Shown piece after piece: positions 6,115 to 6,827 of a stretch of 6,827 bases of DNA. Within the stretch, counting starts at the first letter, position 1. Each line of letters starts with the position of its first letter. Source of the DNA: Myxococcales bacterium (lineage in GTDB: Bacteria; Myxococcota; Myxococcia; Myxococcales; Myxococcaceae). The stretch lies in contig PMBV01000407.1 in NCBI GenBank assembly GCA_003153055.1, positions 412 through 7,238 on the forward strand. The letters run 5' to 3'. Position numbers and translations under genes: made by a program. The notes under the pieces were generated by a model. That model saw only the letters and a list, made by a program, of their open reading frames with translations. It was not told the origin of the DNA and searched no databases.

Positions 6115-6571
6115 GAATCAGCCCGATGACGAAGAGCACGAGGCTGGCGGAGCCGAGAATGATCCCCGCCAGGGCGAGCTCCTTGCCGCGCTGTTGACCG
6201 TTGCTGGCGTTGATCTGGTTCTGGGCGATCACTCCGGTCACGATCGCCGCGGTCGACGCGAACGGAATGCAGCAGAGAATTCCAAGCACCAACGAGATGA
6301 TCGCCAGCGGGTTGGGCTGGCCGCTGGCAATGCTCCCACCCGTGCTGCCAAAGCCCGTCGGCGCAGGCCCCACGAACCCCGGGAAAGGGGCGCTTGAGGT
6401 CGGCTGACTGGCCACTGGAGCGGGAGGTGGCGGGTAGCGCAGAGGCGCGGGTTGGGGGCTGACGCCGCCCTCGCGAGGCACCTCGAAGGTGGCCGTGCAT
6501 GCCTTGCACGTGAGCCGCCCGCCCGGCATGCCTTCGTTGTCAGTGCCACAGTTCGGACAGAAAACCTTCAT
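6089..6571 (-). CDS. Zinc-ribbon DUF4190 membrane protein
   Basis: A 160-residue protein with an N-terminal zinc ribbon, a flexible middle and a membrane domain. The ribbon has C5-P-N-C8 and C22-K-A-C25, a four-cysteine set of the MJ0042/zinc-ribbon type expected to bind one zinc ion. Residues ~33-85 are rich in Pro, Gly, Ala and Ser. From ~87 (NPLAIISLVLGILCC) to ~152 the sequence resembles DUF4190, with two hydrophobic segments (~88-116 and ~132-155) separated by a polar NQINASNGQQRGKELALAG stretch. The ends are probably cytoplasmic. The ATG at 6571 has a strong AGGAGA site five bases upstream. It starts 49 bp after the DUF58 stop, on the same strand, so it is likely the downstream gene of that operon. 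The function of DUF4190 proteins is not known; membrane-linked regulation or assembly are possibilities only. Confidence 0.88.
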   Translation of the reverse strand: MKVFCPNCGTDNEGMPGGRLTCKACTATFEVPREGGVSPQPAPLRYPPPPAPVASQPTSSAPFPGFVGPAPTGFGSTGGSIASGQPNPLAIISLVLGILCCIPFASTAAIVTGVIAQNQINASNGQQRGKELALAGIILGSASLVLFVIGLILNVVMKLR

Positions 6572-6576
6572 CGCGT

Positions 6577-6582
6577 TCTCCT
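6577..6582 (-). promoter_or_regulatory. Canonical ribosome-binding site of the zinc-ribbon gene
   Basis: AGGAGA on the minus strand lies five bases before the ATG at 6571. It fixes that start codon and contrasts with the four genes in this window that show a promoter box rather than a Shine-Dalgarno next to the ATG. Confidence 0.8.
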
Positions 6583-6620
6583 GTGTTGGTCGCGCCGCGC
6601 TGCACAGCCCGTCCGCGATC

Positions 6621-6827
6621 TCAGAGGGTACCTCGCGCCTTGATCTCGAGGTACTGATTCACAGCGGCCAACGACAACTGGTTTGCGTCGACGTCGATCA
6701 CCGTCACCCCATCGCGCCCGACCTTGCGCTTCATCGCTTCACGCTCGAGCAGCAGTTCGCTTGCCACGGCGTGCTGGTAGGCGACTTCGGCGTCGGGCGG
6801 TGAGGTCTCGAGCAGCTGGGCCAGCGC
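6621..6827 (-). CDS. DUF58 family protein, C-terminal 68 residues only
   Basis: An open frame enters from the right edge on the minus strand and stops with TGA at 6623-6621. The 68 residues seen end in VIDVDANQLSLAAVNQYLEI then KARGTL, which matches the typical C-terminus of DUF58 proteins (usually a D/V-rich strand, then a helix ending in NRYLEIKARG). DUF58 proteins carry a von Willebrand A-like fold and are commonly encoded just after a MoxR AAA+ ATPase, with which they are thought to act as a chaperone-like pair. Most of the protein, including any metal-binding site, lies outside the window. A zinc-ribbon DUF4190 gene follows 49 bp downstream, and SpoIIM and RDD genes are nearby, which strengthens the assignment. 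Confidence 0.8.
   Translation of the reverse strand, partial: ALAQLLETSPPDAEVAYQHAVASELLLEREAMKRKVGRDGVTVIDVDANQLSLAAVNQYLEIKARGTL

Noticed and set aside
6452..6803. Plus-strand frames over the zinc-ribbon start and the DUF58 end
   Set aside because: They are antisense to the ribbon cysteines and to the conserved DUF58 C-terminus and have no recognisable motif.

Overview
The DNA is GC-rich and nearly all coding, with short intergenic gaps. It carries a non-flagellar type III secretion export gate, a double-FHA membrane protein, a TPR lipoprotein and a MoxR/DUF58-type membrane module. This mix and the codon bias fit a delta-proteobacterial predator of the Myxococcota type (Myxococcus/Stigmatella/Archangium-like). 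That is an inference from gene content; no rRNA or other taxonomic marker is present.

Layout, left to right. (1) The 3' three quarters of sctV (+), cut by the left edge. (2) A two-gene minus-strand unit, TPR lipoprotein then FHA protein, which converges on sctV with 16 bp between the stops. (3) A divergent small secreted beta-barrel protein (+). (4) An RDD membrane protein (-), whose 3' end overlaps the beta-barrel gene by 10 bp. (5) A SpoIIM/DUF95 membrane protein (+), divergent from RDD with only 33 bp between start codons. (6) A zinc-ribbon/DUF4190 protein (-), overlapping the SpoIIM 3' end by 26 bp. (7) Upstream of it on the same strand, the last 68 codons of a DUF58 protein, cut by the right edge. 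No gene-free stretch exceeds 95 bp; no tRNA, rRNA, CRISPR array or mobile element was seen.

Two functional blocks are suggested. The left block is type III secretion plus possible accessories: SctV is the inner-membrane export gate; the FHA protein could read phosphothreonine at the inner membrane; the TPR lipoprotein probably sits in the outer membrane. The right block (RDD, SpoIIM, DUF58) is a widely conserved neighbourhood usually linked to a MoxR AAA+ ATPase, which may lie beyond the right edge; its biochemical role is not established.

The most unusual signal is regulatory. Four genes (TPR, beta-barrel, RDD, SpoIIM) have a sigma70-like -10 hexamer 6-10 bp before the chosen ATG and no Shine-Dalgarno sequence, which predicts leaderless or nearly leaderless mRNAs. 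The zinc-ribbon gene, internal to an operon, has a textbook AGGAGA site instead.
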